Shown here: in pieces, positions 31,809 to 43,282 of the stretch
Layout of the letters: the number at the start of each line of letters is the position of its first letter
Numbering within the stretch: the first letter of the stretch is position 1
From: Typha latifolia
Taxonomy: Eukaryota; Streptophyta; Magnoliopsida; Poales; Typhaceae
Assembly (NCBI GenBank): GCA_019914945.1
Contig: CM034103.1
Span: forward strand, 6,510,001-6,574,000
DNA: 64,000 nt
Direction of reading: 5' to 3'
Notes under the pieces: model-generated
The model's input: only the letters and a program-made list of their open reading frames with translations
The model's database searches: none
What the model was told of the DNA's origin: nothing
Position numbers and translations under genes: made by a program

Positions 31809-34050
31809 GTCCACCACGCTTCCGCAACCTTGTCCTCAAGGTTTGAAATTAGGAAAGCGATCTTTGAACTCTGACTCAAACTCCTCCATGATTTGATTCT
31901 CTGCATTGGTTCCCCACATATCTTAAAATAGAGGAAAGGTTGGTGCTGAAAGTGCTGAAAAAGAGGTGAGCTCATTTGTATCTGGTTGGCGCAAAAAGGC
32001 ATCGGCCGCTCGATTCTCGATCCCCTTTTTGTAGACTAGTTTGTAGTCATACCCAAAGAGTTTTGTGATCCACCGTTGCTGTGCTCGGGTGTGCACACAT
32101 TCCTCCATGAAGTAAGGTAAGCTACACTAGTCCGTGCGGATAGTAAACCGTTGGCCAATCAAGTAGGGTCGCCATTTGGTGACGGCATGTAGAATTGCTA
32201 GCATTTCGTGCTCGTAGGTGGATAGTTGTCGCGACCGGTTTGACAATGCCTTGCTCATATATACCATGGGTCTGCCCTCTTGCATCAAAACTGCTCCAAT
32301 GCTCTCACCCAAAGCGTCGCATTCCACAAGAAAGGGCTTGATGAAATCTAGTAGTTCTAGAACTAGAGCGGTAGACATAGATGTCTTCAAGGCTTCGAAG
32401 GCCTCCGTCGCCTTGCCTGTCCATTGAAACCCACCTTATCTGAGTTAGGAGATCAGCGGGGTAGGAATTTTGCCGTACTTGGCAACGAATCGCCAGTAGT
32501 ACCCCGTCAACCCAAGGAATCCCCTCAATTCCCAATGATTAGTGGGAATCGGCCAGTCCACCATATTCTTGATCTTGCTTGGATCGACTTCCACTCCTAT
32601 TGCTGAGATTATATGTCCTAAGTACTCCACTCGTGCCTCTCCCCAAAGGCACTTGCTTATCTTGACTTTTAATTAGTTTTGTCGCAAGATATTCTACACC
32701 TCACGTACATGTCGTAAGTGCTCGCTCCAATTCCTACTATACACTAGAATATCGTCAAAGAAGACGAGCACGTACCGATGCAAGAGCGGGTGGAAAAGGT
32801 CATTCATCAGCCCTTAAAAGGTGGCCGGTGTATTAGTGAGCCCAAACGGCATGACTCGGAACTCATAGTGGCCATTGTGAGTTCGGAATGCCGTTTTGTA
32901 CACATCTTCCGGGTCGATGCGGATTTGATGTTCTTAAGTCAAGTTTGCTGAAGTAAGCTAACCCTGTGAGTTCATCTAGCAACTCCTCGATCATTGGTAT
33001 TGGATACCGGTCTTTGACGATAATCACATTCAAGGCTTGGTAGTCGACGCAAAATCACCAACTCCCGTCTTTCTTCCGAACCAGCAGCACCGGCAATGAG
33101 TAGGCACTTCTACTCAGTTGAATAATCCCTTGCTTGAGCATTTCCACCACCAATTTGCTAATCTCTTCCTTCTGGACATGCGGGTACTGATAGAGCCGGA
33201 CATTTGCTGGTTCAGCCCGTGGAATGATCTGGATGCGATAGTCGTGCCAATGGGTCGGCGGCAGTCCTCGGGGTTCCTTAAAGAGATCATTGAATTCCTG
33301 CAACAGCTCTTGCATGTCAGCAGCTATTTCCCTTAGTGGTGGATGTTTTGGTTCAGTAACAGCCATTTGCAATAGTAGAGCTCGGTCCCCTACACAAGGA
33401 AGGCCCAAAAGTGGTTGCAACATTGGCCCTTGCCGCAGTTGGTTTCCATCCAACAGCACCCTTCGACCATTCCTTCGAAATGTCAGTGTGAGGTTTGAAA
33501 AATCAAACGTTACGGGCCTCAAACTTTGAAGCCATTGGTCCCCAAGACAATGTTGGCACCTCGCAAGGCCAACGGATAAAGATCCAATGTGAAAGTTTGG
33601 CCTTGCACCTTCAATTCCACACCTCCACAAATAAAATATGCTCGCAATGTGGTGCCATCTCCAATCATCACATCGAACCCTTCTGTAGGTTCCAACTCGA
33701 GTCCAATCTTCCTAAAGAGCCTCTTGTCAATGAAGTTGTGGGTGGACCCGGTGTTGATCAAAATTCTCACTGTGGTTTTCTTGACTACACCGTTCACTTG
33801 CAAAGTCTTTGGCGCAGCTGTCCCCGAATAGGCGTGGAGGGAGATTTTGACTATCATGTCCTCCACGAGTTGCTCCTCAACTACTTCATCTTGATGTCCA
33901 GCCACACCTTCATCTTCAGCAGCAAACTCATCCTCCACATCCTCCAATCCATCTATTAGCATTACCAATCCCATCGGTTTAGCGCAGTGATGTTCGGGTA
34001 CAAATTTCTCATCACAACGAAAGCATAGACATTTGGCCCTTCGTTCCTCC
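31809..34050 (-). pseudogene. A3 element protease-RT-RNase H, integrase deleted
   Basis: Protease is at 34050-33520 with ILINTGSTHNF, where the catalytic Asp is Asn, followed by LYPLALRGANIVLG. RT starts near 33390 (RIQIIPRAEPANVRLYQYPHVQ), with SLPVLLVRKKDGSW and several later stops and frameshifts. RNase H is at about 32390-31960 (LVECDALGESIGAVLMQEGRPMV up to NRAADAFLRQPDT). Directly after RNase H comes the polyprotein's last segment (MEEFESEFKDRFPNFKP) and the polypurine tract. Integrase is absent. Confidence 0.8.
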
Positions 34051-34921
34051 ACTTGAGTCAGTGTGAGTGCTCATCTCAGACTTCTAGGTGCATACTTCAG
34101 GTGTAACTTCATGGCTCGTCCAATTCTGTTTCAGGTGTAACTTCATGGCCCTATGTTTATCTTCCATGAGCACCGCATCTTTGAAAGCCTCCTTCAAAGT
34201 TCTAGGCCTTAAAGCTATCACGTCGGCTTGTATGTCCCCCCACAGCCAGGAGATGAAGCTGCTGTGAAGTTGCTGATCCGTCCATGGGGGTTGACATCGG
34301 CTACTTATCCTCTCAAACTCTTCTTGGTATGCCCCAACTGTGGTCTTTTGCACTGTCTTTGAGAGGAGAGCATCAAAGCCTTCATACCCTGACACTCCAA
34401 ATCACCGCGTGATATCGGCACAAAATTCAGCCCAAGTTTCGATATACCTCATTGGCATTGGCTTCTCAAAACCAGTGAAGCGCCGCATCTTCAAGGTGGA
34501 AGCTCACAAGCGTCACCTTGTATTCCTTTGCCGTACCTTGGTATGCGAAGAATTGCTCTGCCCTATACAGCCAATCGATCGGATCGCCACCTTTGCACTT
34601 GGGGAATTTGAGATGCACGATTTATCCACGGATGTCGTTGTCTCATTCCGGATCATGTCCAAGTCCTTGTCTAACCGGAGGAGAATGCACTATGAATGGT
34701 TGATGATCCCTCCTTCAATTTTGATTAACTCGCCGTGGTTCCGGTCATATTGCCCCGCCCACGGATCTTGATCTACAAGGTGATCTCCATAGTGGTTCGC
34801 TCGTCAGATGGGTTCACTTGCAACTGGGCCTGGTGGAACCATCATTGCTTGCCTCTGCCTATAGGGTGGTGGCAGCAACGGCTCTTGTTATTGAAAATTC
34901 CAAACCGATGGCGGTGGGTTC
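34050..34921 (-). pseudogene. A3 element gag, C-terminal portion
   Basis: Capsid region (GYEGFDALLSKTVQKTTVGAYQEEF at 34395-34320) and zinc knuckle CFRCDEKFVPEHHC near 34020. A short tandem duplication (a CTTCAGGTGTAACTTCATGG-type unit, 34095-34150) lies between capsid and knuckle. The 5' portion continues at 37093-37365 beyond the A4 insertion. Confidence 0.8.
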
Positions 34922-35821
34922 TGATACGATTCAGACTTCACCGACGTCGTCTCGAGCATGGATTCACTTTAGGAGTGTTTTTATTTCATGTTTTAGTGTT
35001 TAATTTCCATTAAAATAAGTTTTCTATAAGTCGCGTTCGAACGCGGATGGAGTGAGTTCGAACGCGGTTTGTGAACGGGGTTGTGAACGTGGTGAAGAGA
35101 ATGTACTGTGCGTTCGAACGCACTGTGAACGCCTACATCGCGTTCGCAAATACCGACAGGCATGTTCGATTGCACGTTCGAACGCCTGCATCGCGTTCGC
35201 AAATCCAGAAGAGCGAACTCGGTGCGTTCGAACGCGGTCGGGCGAGTTCGAACGCGGTCGACGAAAATTGTGTTTTTAGGGTTAATTTGAGTTGTTGGTT
35301 AGCCTATAAAAGGATGTGGTAGGCAACCAAATTGATTATTGATTATTGAGATTGAGATTTGCCTTGCCTCCTTCGTCTTCTTCGCTCCCGTTCTCTCAAT
35401 CCCCGGCGACGCCGCTTCTAACCTCCCTCGTCCGGCTAATCACCCTAGTCCCTTAGGGGTGGCCCTCTTCTCCCCCTTTGTCCAATCTATTCAACACTTG
35501 CCCTAATCCTTCCATCAACCACAACACTTGCCCTAATCCTTCCATCAACCACAACCCTTCCACCATCACTTTTCACCGGTGCCACCACATTAACGCCGGT
35601 CCACCAACCATCATTTCCTAGGATTTCGTGCCTCCATCCACGAATCCAAAACAGAGCATCCTGACGTTCGTCCACTAAACAGACGATATCTCGAGATCCA
35701 CAACTCCGATTCGCCTGAAACTTGATTTGTTGGAAAGCTCTTTTCTAGGTCCGTGCAAGATCTAGTCCAGATCTGAGAATCGGAAGAGATCGATCTTTAG
35801 CCCAAAGGAGAGATCGTAACA
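34922..35821 (+). repeat. A4 5' LTR
   Basis: TGATACGATTCAG to GAGATCGTAACA, 900 bp, followed by a mutated PBS AGCTGGTAATCGAGCCACC. Contains a GTTCGAACGC cluster at 35034-35265, TATA box CTATAAAAGG near 35303-35312, and a 32-bp tandem duplication in the leader (CACTTGCCCTAATCC at 35497 and 35525). Confidence 0.9.
35034..35265 (+). repeat. GTTCGAACGC cluster in LTR A4
   Basis: At least six GTTCGAACGC-like sites. The last pair (GTGCGTTCGAACG and GAGTTCGAACGCG around GGTCGGGC) has 20-bp spacing. GCGTTCGCAAATCC half-sites face GAACGCCTGCATC. Confidence 0.9.
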
Positions 35822-35862
35822 AGCTGGTAATCGAGCCACCATTCCTCGGACAAGCGCTTCCA

Positions 35863-36908
35863 ATGATGACAACCAGATCCATGGCTGCACGGCGAGATGA
35901 TGAAGAAGAGATTCTCCCAATAGAGGAGGGAGAAATGATTGCAGAGACTTCCACCCGTGGAACCGCCCGATCTAATCAGAATACGGAAGAATACGAAAGA
36001 ACCTAGTGTTCAAGCCGTGTTGGGGTCTCTTTCAGAGCAAATGGCCATCAACAACCAGATGATGATGCGGGAACTACGGGCGACAAGGGAAGCAATGGCG
36101 AACGGGAAAGCACCATCGACCCCACGACGCGAGTCCACCCCCTTGAACCCACCGCCACCGGTTCAGCCTTTGCAACCACAAGAGCCGCTGCTACCACCAC
36201 CCTATGGGCAGAGGCAAGCAAGGATGGTTACACCAGTCCGGTTGCGGTGTGAACCCATCCGACGGGTGAACCACTATGGAGACCGCCTTAGAGATCAAGA
36301 TCCGTGGGCGGGTCAATACGATCCGGAACCACAACAAGTTAATCAAAACCGAAGGAGGGATCATCAACCCTTCATGGTGCATCCTCCCCAGGTTAGACAA
36401 GGACATGATCCGAAACGAGACAATGTCATCCGTGGACAAGTCGTGCGTCTCGAATTCCCCAAGTTCAAAGGTGGCGACCCGATCGATTGGTTTTATAGGG
36501 CGGAGCAATTCTTTGCATACCAAGGAACGGCGGAAGAGTACAAGGTGACGCTTGCGAGCTTCCACCTTGAGGATGCGGCGCTTCATTGGTTTCGAGCAGC
36601 CAATGCCATTGAGGCTATCAAAACTTGGGCTGAATTTTGCGCCGATATCACACGGCGATTTGGAGCATCGGGATATGAAGACTTTGATGCTCTCCTCTCA
36701 AAGACAGTGCAAAAGACCACAGTTGGGTCATACCAAGAAGAATTTAAGAGGATTAGTAGCCGATGTCATCCACCATGGACGGATCAGCAACTTCGTAGCA
36801 CCTTCATCTCCGGGCTGCGGGGTGACATACAAGCCGATGTGAGGGCTTTAAGGCCTAGAACCTTAAAGGAGGCCTTCGAAGATGCGGTGCTCATGAAAGA
36901 CAAACATT
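35863..36908 (+). pseudogene. A4 gag, best-preserved gag in the window
   Basis: It starts MMTTRSMAARRDDEEEILPI at 35863. A 10-bp tandem duplication (ATACGGAAGA/ATACGAAAGA, 35981-36000) shifts the frame; from there a 300-codon frame is open: EPSVQAVLGSLSEQMAIN, a proline-rich stretch, then the capsid domain (LEFPKFKGGDPIDWFYRAEQ, FHLEDAALHWFRAA, FISGLRGDIQADVRAL). It ends at KDKH where the deletion joins the 3' LTR. The zinc knuckle and protease are absent. Gag would form the particle core. Confidence 0.85.
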
Positions 36909-37087
36909 GATTCGCCTGAAACTTGACTTGTTGGAAAGCTCTTTTCTAGGGCTACAACATATCAAAATTTCACATCGATCCAATGGCGGCATATTTCGAG
37001 ATCTTATTTCAAAGTTTCGTGCAAGATCTAGTCCAGATCTGAGAATCGGAAGAGATCGATCTTTAGCCCAAAGGAGAGATCGTAACA
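36909..37087 (+). repeat. A4 3' LTR, only the terminal 179 bp
   Basis: It matches the end of LTR A4 (ATTCGCCTGAAACTTGA to GAGATCGTAACA) and is followed by the GGTTC duplication. Confidence 0.85.
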
Positions 37088-37092
37088 GGTTC

Positions 37093-37365
37093 ATGGTGCG
37101 ATCCCTTTCGCCATGGCTTCCCTTGTCGCCCGTAATTCCCGCATCATCTCCATCATCATCTGGTTGATGGCCATTTGTTCAGAAAGAGACCCCAACACGG
37201 CTTGAACACTAGGTTCTTTCGTATTCTGATTAGATCGGGCAGTTCTGCGGGTGGAAGTTCCTACACCCGTTTCCCCCTCCTCTATTGGGAGAATCTCTTC
37301 TTCCTCATCTCGCCGTGCAGCCATGACTCTGGTTGTCACCTAGGAAGTGCGTGTCTGAGGAGTGG
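37093..37365 (-). pseudogene. A3 element gag, N-terminal portion
   Basis: Minus-strand MTTRVMAARRDEEEEILPIEEGE followed by EPSVQAVLGSLSEQMAIN. It is the start of the gag whose remainder is at 34921-34050. The PBS (GCTGGTATCAGAGCC) lies just upstream. Confidence 0.85.
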
Positions 37366-37382
37366 TGGCTCTGATACCAGCT

Positions 37383-37835
37383 TGATACGATCTCCTCTTT
37401 AGGCAAAGGCTCGCTCTATTCTGATTTCTAGATCTGGATAGAATCTGCTATGGAAATTTAGAAATATATCTCGAACGATGCAGCCATCAGATCAATGTGA
37501 GATTTTGACATGTTATATCCCCGGAAAAGATCTTTCCAACAAATCAAATTTTAGGCAAATCGGATGCTGGGATCTCAAGATATCATCCGATTAGTTGATG
37601 AACGTCGAGAAGGTTGTCTTAGGATCTATGGATAGAGGCACGAGATCCTTGATGATAGTGGTTGGTGGTGGACCGGCATTACTGGGGTGGCACTGGTGAA
37701 TAAGTGGTGATGGAAAGGTTATGGGTGATGGAGGGGTTAGGGCAAGTGTTGGATAGATTGGAAGAAAGGGGAGGAGAGGACCGTTCTTAAGGGACTAGGG
37801 TGATTGGCCGGTCGAAGGAGGTTAGAAGTGGCGTC
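37383..37835 (-). repeat. A3 5' LTR, truncated
   Basis: The LTR 3' half (CT-rich leader to GATCGTATCA on minus) next to the PBS. It breaks at about 37835 inside the leader, where LTR H resumes, so its own promoter region is deleted. Confidence 0.8.
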
Positions 37836-38035
37836 AAACGCAAAGGGGTCATGTTTGAACGCCCTTGCGAACGCATGCATCAGGTTCACAAATACAGAGA
37901 ACGCATATTGTGCGTTCGAACGCGGTCGGGCGAGTTTGAACGCCCACGTTCGAACGCCTGCATCGCGCTCGCACATACATAAAACATCTTTTGTGCATTC
38001 GAACGCGATCGGGCACGTTCAAACGCGATTGGCGG
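37836..38035 (+). repeat. GTTCGAACGC cluster in LTR H
   Basis: Contains GTGCGTTCGAACGCGGTCGG, CCCACGTTCGAACGCCTG and GCATTCGAACGCGATCGGGC-type sites, partly mutated. Confidence 0.85.
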
Positions 38036-38616
38036 GAATCTTCTAGAATTATGGTTACATATTGTTTTTGGACTTGTTGGCTAGCCTCTATATATATATG
38101 GATGGCAGCCAAATTTATTATGCAATTGGAATATTAATTTTTTGCCTCTCTATCATCTATCTACCCTAATCTTCCTCCTCCCTCTTCACTATCCTTCCAC
38201 CTCTACCGTTGGCAAGGTTTCTCCTAACTTCTAATCTCCCTCGACTGTCAAGCCACCCCTCTTCTTTGGGATCTCGACCATTTTGTTCCCTTCGTCTATA
38301 TCCCTAAATCACATCCACAATCCACCTTCACCTCCATACCCATCCAAAACCCTAACATCCACTCCACTAGTCACCACCACATCACCCACGTTATCCGGTG
38401 TTTTCGTCCCAGTTTCATTTTGAATCTGCGAAGGACATAAATATGAAATTTGTATATTAGGGAGTTACAAATCTAATCCATTTAGTTTCGTAATTTTATA
38501 ACTACCAGATAATATTTGAAGAATATTTGTCCACGGTTGCACGGACGAATTCCTGTAATATATCTAGATCTTAAAGGAATCATTGCGTAGCCTATCTTTG
38601 GTTCAAGAACTTATCA
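37836..38616 (+). repeat. H-family gypsy 5' LTR, right part
   Basis: It resumes inside the GTTCGAACGC cluster (37836-38035), then GGCTAGCCTCTATATATATATGG (TATA region, about 38075-38100), the leader, and an end CTTATCA at 38616 followed by the PBS ATTGGTATTAGAGCA. The last 20 bp (TTTGGTTCAAGAACTTATCA) resemble a decayed PBS unit absent from solo LTR J. Confidence 0.8.
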
Positions 38617-38653
38617 ATTGGTATTAGAGCACGCGAACCTCAAACCTCCATTA

Positions 38654-39620
38654 ATGGTTGAAACAAGGAAGATGACATTAATAAGGAGACCTATGGAGAG
38701 CACATCGACAAGGGAAGACTCAATCCATGAAGACCCTAACCGTGAGGCCAATTCTTTTGTAGTGACCACGGCAGGACCGAGTCAACCAACGTCCATGAGT
38801 GCGAATATGGATGAACTTAAGGGCATGTTCCATATATTGATGCATAGAGTTATAACTCAATTCAAAAGGATCACAATGATTTCAAAGAATATGTCATGAA
38901 TTGATTTGATTCGTCATCTCCTTGATTTCAAGGAATATTGGTGCCTACACATCATTCCCCACCTCCGTTGCAAAACCCAAGACCGGCGGTGGTGGAACCC
39001 GAGAGGCGTGCGGCACCAATGCGCTTCATCAATGAGGAGGATTGGCACTTTGAGGATGAGGTTGATCTCTTTGGAGATGGTGATTGATGTGCTCGAAGAT
39101 TTAGATAAAGGGATCAATTTGTACAAAGGTTTAGATCTGAACTAAGGATCGGGGGAGAACCACACGCTTGGATTTCCCAAAATTCTAAGGCGGTTACCCA
39201 ACTGATTGGGTGTTTCAAGTTGAATAATATTTTGATTGTCAAGGTATAGCAGAAGATGCAAAGGTCCAGATGGCAAGCTTTCACCTCTAAGAAACGGCAT
39301 TACATTGGTATAGATCGGTTATTTATGATGGAGGATTTACCAGATGGGCTAATTTTTGTAGGAGGTTTACATACATATTTGGGACAGCGGCATATGAAGA
39401 TTTTGCTGCCATATTAAGCAAGATGGTTCAGAGGACGACTGTATTGGAGTACTGAGCTAAGTTTGAAAGAGCTAGTAGTCGTTGTGAGCCACCTTGGCCC
39501 GAACCGATATTAATGAGCACATTTATTTCAATAGCAGCAACTGCTAGTACTAGACCACAACCACCTTTGAGACTTTCTTCTGATGTTAGAGGAGGCACAA
39601 GACCCCATTCAAACTCTCAC
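38654..39620 (+). pseudogene. H-element gag, part 1
   Basis: ATG at 38654 begins MVETRKMTLIRRPMEST, then EDSIHEDPNREANSF. Capsid-type sequence follows in shifting frames at 39170-39520 with stops. The reading is interrupted at CTCAC (39616-39620) by the inverted copia element and resumes at 46868. A stretch between the capsid and the zinc knuckle present in related copies is deleted near 39530. Confidence 0.8.
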
Positions 39621-40326
39621 TAAAAAAACCCCTAGACATAAGTATGTATCTAAATACTAGGCAATGATATCACTCGTTCTCTTAAGTAAAAGTCTATAGA
39701 AATATTAAGAATGAAAGCAGAGATGAACGCCAAGATTTTAACGTGGAAAAACCCAAACGGGAAAATATCACGGATCCAAACTCGGATCAAAACCAATCAC
39801 TAGAATAGTAGTAGTTACAAGACTGACTCACAAGATAGGGCATCATAATCCTTATATATGATCTCCAAGATAGAGCAAAATCCAAGTCTTATCCGTACTC
39901 ACGAAAGTCCAATTTTATCAAACTTCGTTAGTGCGTTCGAACGCGGCCCAGGTGCATTCGAACGGCATGACTTGAACTCAGTTGCGTTCGAACGCGTTTG
40001 TGAACGTAGCTCTCGGTCTGTGTGAACGCAGTACCCGCGTTCAAATGCGTTTGTGAACGCGGCTCTCTGTCTGTGTGAACGCAGTACCCGTGTTCGAACG
40101 CAGTACCCGTGTTCGAACGCGTTTGTGAACGTGGCTCTCTGTCTGTGTAAACGCAGTACCCGCGTTCGAATGCGTTTGTGAACGCGGTGTGAACTCGACG
40201 GCTTTTCTCCAATAATCTTGCAATTCTTCAGATCAGAGATATTCTAGACTTGTGTAAAACTCATATACATGAAAAAATACACTTAGAATATTTTGTACAC
40301 AATTGCCAACAAATAAAAACCTAACA
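39621..40326 (-). repeat. Copia copy 2, 3' LTR
   Basis: 706 bp. The outer dinucleotide is TA on the plus strand where TG is expected. About 210 bp of the downstream LTR part are deleted relative to the 5' LTR, while the 53-bp minisatellite is longer (about four units plus a 19-bp partial, 39980-40195). Confidence 0.85.
39930..40195 (-). repeat. GTTCGAACGC minisatellite in copia copy 2 3' LTR
   Basis: About four 53-bp units, one interrupted by an extra 19-bp partial copy (GCAGTACCCGTGTTCGAAC near 40080-40118), plus a promoter-proximal TTCGAA pair at 39937-39962. Confidence 0.85.
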
Positions 40327-40683
40327 ATCTCCCCCTTTGGCAATTTGTGACAAAACACCTAGGTTATAAGATATTACACAGACTTCAAATTGAGCAATCA
40401 AGAAGACTAGAATATTTTGCACATCAATCCCTGCAAATAAACATATACCAATCCAAGATCAAGTGAAAATAACTTGAAATGAATAAACAATCTAAACACA
40501 AGTTATCAATAGAGCATAAGTTCAAAAGTACTTAAACAGACAAAGTTCACAATTTCTCCAAGCAAAGTTATAAGCAAGATTAGAAAGACAGAAAGACTCT
40601 AATGAACTCCCACTATTGTCATGCTCCCCCTACACACCTAGACACCTAGACACTCTCCCCCTTTTTGCCACAAATGCCAAAGA

Positions 40684-41732
40684 CTAGGAACTCGGAGGAA
40701 ACTGACGCTGAAGAATCGTCAACACAGAATCAAGGACAGTCCCCTAACGAGCTTGCTCAGCTCGTAAATCATTCACGGTCGAATGGAGATCCTACACTTG
40801 AGTACTAAGCTGATCAAAACGGTCAGAATACTGTGGTAACTCCCCCTCAGAGTGAGATGTGTCACCGTCAGAGCTATCATCAGAACTGTCGAGGTGCGAG
40901 GAGCGACCAGCGGCGGAAGAGGACGGATTGAGAGGAGACAACTGGTCGTGAGCTTGACTCCGCTTAAGAGTAATCCATCCAACGGTTTGTGCGAAGTAAG
41001 AGAAGGTTCCGAAGCATCCATACACACCTCACTCTGAGTGCACAAATTTGTAAGAAAGATGCCAAACGGTAACCCCTCACGAGGTGCTTCTTTCTGTGCA
41101 GCTGTGAGTATTGAATCATAGATCACCCCAGCCAAATCAACCGAGACGCCAGATAACATTACATGAAGAAGAAATGCACGATCCAGACTAATGCTTGAAT
41201 GTCGAGTCTTGGGGATGACATTGTACAGACAAAACAGGTGAAGCATGCGAGCCACTGGTGTCAGCTTCGCATGCGGCATCATGTTCCCTTTCCAACGTTC
41301 CCCTTTGATCAGTACAGTGCCAGCATAGTCATCAACATCGGGAAGTGGAGCAGACGTGGGGTACTGGAACTCACCATCAGGAAGACGAAGTTCAACGCGA
41401 ATGACATCTGAGTCCAAGTACACAGACACCCCACGAACAGTAGAACGAATACAGCGTTCTGAAACTGTGGCATTACTAAAAAATTCCCGAACAACTTCCA
41501 CTTAAGCAGTTCTGCTCATCCGACACACTGATAACCATCCTCGCTCAATAAATATCTGTTCTATCCCCAAGGTAGAAAAATTGGAAATGACCACGAGTCG
41601 TTCACAGATAACAGGACGGGTCCCAAAATTATGTTTGTATCGCCCAGCAGCCGTTGAAGTAGAAAACTTTGGAGTCGAAGTAGGTGAGGAAGGCGGCCTA
41701 GGTTTCTTGGAAACTGCAGCTTTTCTAGGCAT
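40684..41732 (-). pseudogene. Accessory ORF of copia copy 2
   Basis: Minus-strand ATG at 41732, same stop as copy 1. It is 1,049 bp against 1,050, with a one-base shift near 40990. Stops differ from copy 1: there is a TAA before VEVVREFF (about 41503) and one near 40750, while the positions broken in copy 1 are sense here. The globular middle is one open stretch of 242 codons. Function unknown. Confidence 0.7.
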
Positions 41733-42194
41733 TCTTGAGAAAGAAACAAGATGCAAGATTCAATATATGCCCAAAGCAAACAAAAAGATAGCAAGAAATA
41801 AAAAAATCTAAGAAATCATGAAGGCCCTAAATCCATCATCCACTTGAAAACGTTAAGATATCACGTTCAATCACACAAGAAACATCAAGATAGTAACTTT
41901 AACGTGATCAAAACTCGAAAACGCACGAAATCAATCAAGATCAAGAGACTTAATTGAATAAAAAATAGGAAAATTGATGGATGATCATACCTCGCAAAAG
42001 TGAAGAAAAACTAAGAAATTCGGCCGAAAGATGCTAGATCCGGAGGAGAACGACCCTTTAAAAGGGTTTGTAATGAGAAATTTGATGAAAAATAGCAAGA
42101 TCTTGAAGATTTAAACGGGAGAAAATGAAGGGTTTCTAGGGTTTGGAAGATGGAAGATGAAAACCCTTGGGTTCGGACGCAATATTTAAAGAAT

Positions 42195-42285
42195 CCTCGA
42201 GTGCGTTCGAACGCACCAGTCTGCGCGTTCGAACGCGCCAGTCACCGTGTTCGAAGTCAAAAATTTGCGTTCGAATGCCCTTTTT
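42195..42285 (-). repeat. Internal GTTCGAACGC cluster of copia copy 2
   Basis: Same four-site cluster as at 24161 in copy 1, on the opposite strand, one site mutated (GTGTTCGAAGTC). It is adjacent to the TATA-like ATTTAAAG on the accessory-ORF side. Confidence 0.85.
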
Positions 42286-42289
42286 TTTT

Positions 42290-43282
42290 ATGTAAAAAAA
42301 ATCTAAGAAAAAATCAAAAATAATTTTTGGAGATGCACCTCTAAAGATTCAAAATACATTCAAGACATAGAATATGACAATCAAATGAAATAAGTCATAC
42401 ACAGATCAATCAAATCATCAAAAACATATTATAATCAATTTTAATGCATCACTCAAAATTAAATTAATCTTGATTGATCATAACGATACGCATATGCAAG
42501 ATGAGCATAGATAACATGAACCAATTTTCTTAAACAAACTTTCTTATATAAACAATGATGCAACACAATAGTCAAACCGACTTAGTATTGAAATTTTGCA
42601 CTTTTCGACTTATTCTCCATAACATAACAGGAATTTTTCCTGTATTATTTTTTATACATAAACCATATAGGTGCAATGATGGCTTTCACACATGAGTAGG
42701 TAGCCCTTTTCTTATAGTACAAATCAAACAATATGCGAGAATATATACACAAGTAGCAAAAATTTTATTTAATTTGCAATTAATGTACTGAGTCAAACTG
42801 GACTCTCAACAAGATGACTTTCACACTAACTCATTGTAGCCCTTTTCATTGATCTTTTATAAACACATTTGTGATGACTAAGCATGAGGTCAAACTATGC
42901 AAATCAAGGTCAATCATGAGCTATTTAAAAATAATTTCATGATATCATGCTCACACAAGAATATACACACGTTATGGGTGCATTAATTTCAGTATAATTA
43001 TCATAGAAATCGAGAGAGTAAATAAATCAAAAATAATACAATATACTACAAGATGACAAAATTAACTATAATAACTCATAATCAAGAGAAAAATCATATT
43101 TATATGTCAAGAGTATATTATTGAATCTAGAAGTGCATCAATTTTTTTCATGACAAAAACTCTCGACAAATCTGAAACTAAAACCAAAGAAAATTTCAGA
43201 GTAAAGAAAACCTACAAAGAGAAAAAAAAACTCATAAAAATGAAACATGCAAACCAAAACACGCAAACCAAAACAAAAAGAA
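42290..43282. other. Copia copy 2 post-pol spacer
   Basis: AT-rich, no gene seen. It aligns with 23158-24160 of copy 1. Confidence 0.6.

Larger units (their letters stand above)
34922..37087 (+). mobile_element. A4: A-family gypsy deletion derivative nested in A3 gag
   Basis: 5' LTR 34922-35821, PBS, partial gag to about 36908, then only the last 179 bp of a 3' LTR (36909-37087). It is flanked by GGTTC at 34917-34921 and 37088-37092. Protease, pol and the 3' LTR upstream part are missing, so the element suffered one large internal deletion. Host gag matches on both sides. Confidence 0.85.
30913..37835 (-). mobile_element. A3: minus-strand A-family gypsy element inserted in LTR H
   Basis: On the minus strand: 5' LTR 37835-37383 (truncated), PBS GCTGGTATCAGAGCC (plus 37367-37381), gag 37365-37093 continuing 34921-34050, protease, RT, RNase H, and the 3' LTR 31808-30913. 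Gag is split by the nested A4 element (34922-37087, duplication GGTTC). The integrase region is missing. The outer duplication cannot be checked because the 5' LTR and part of LTR H are deleted at 37835. Confidence 0.8.
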
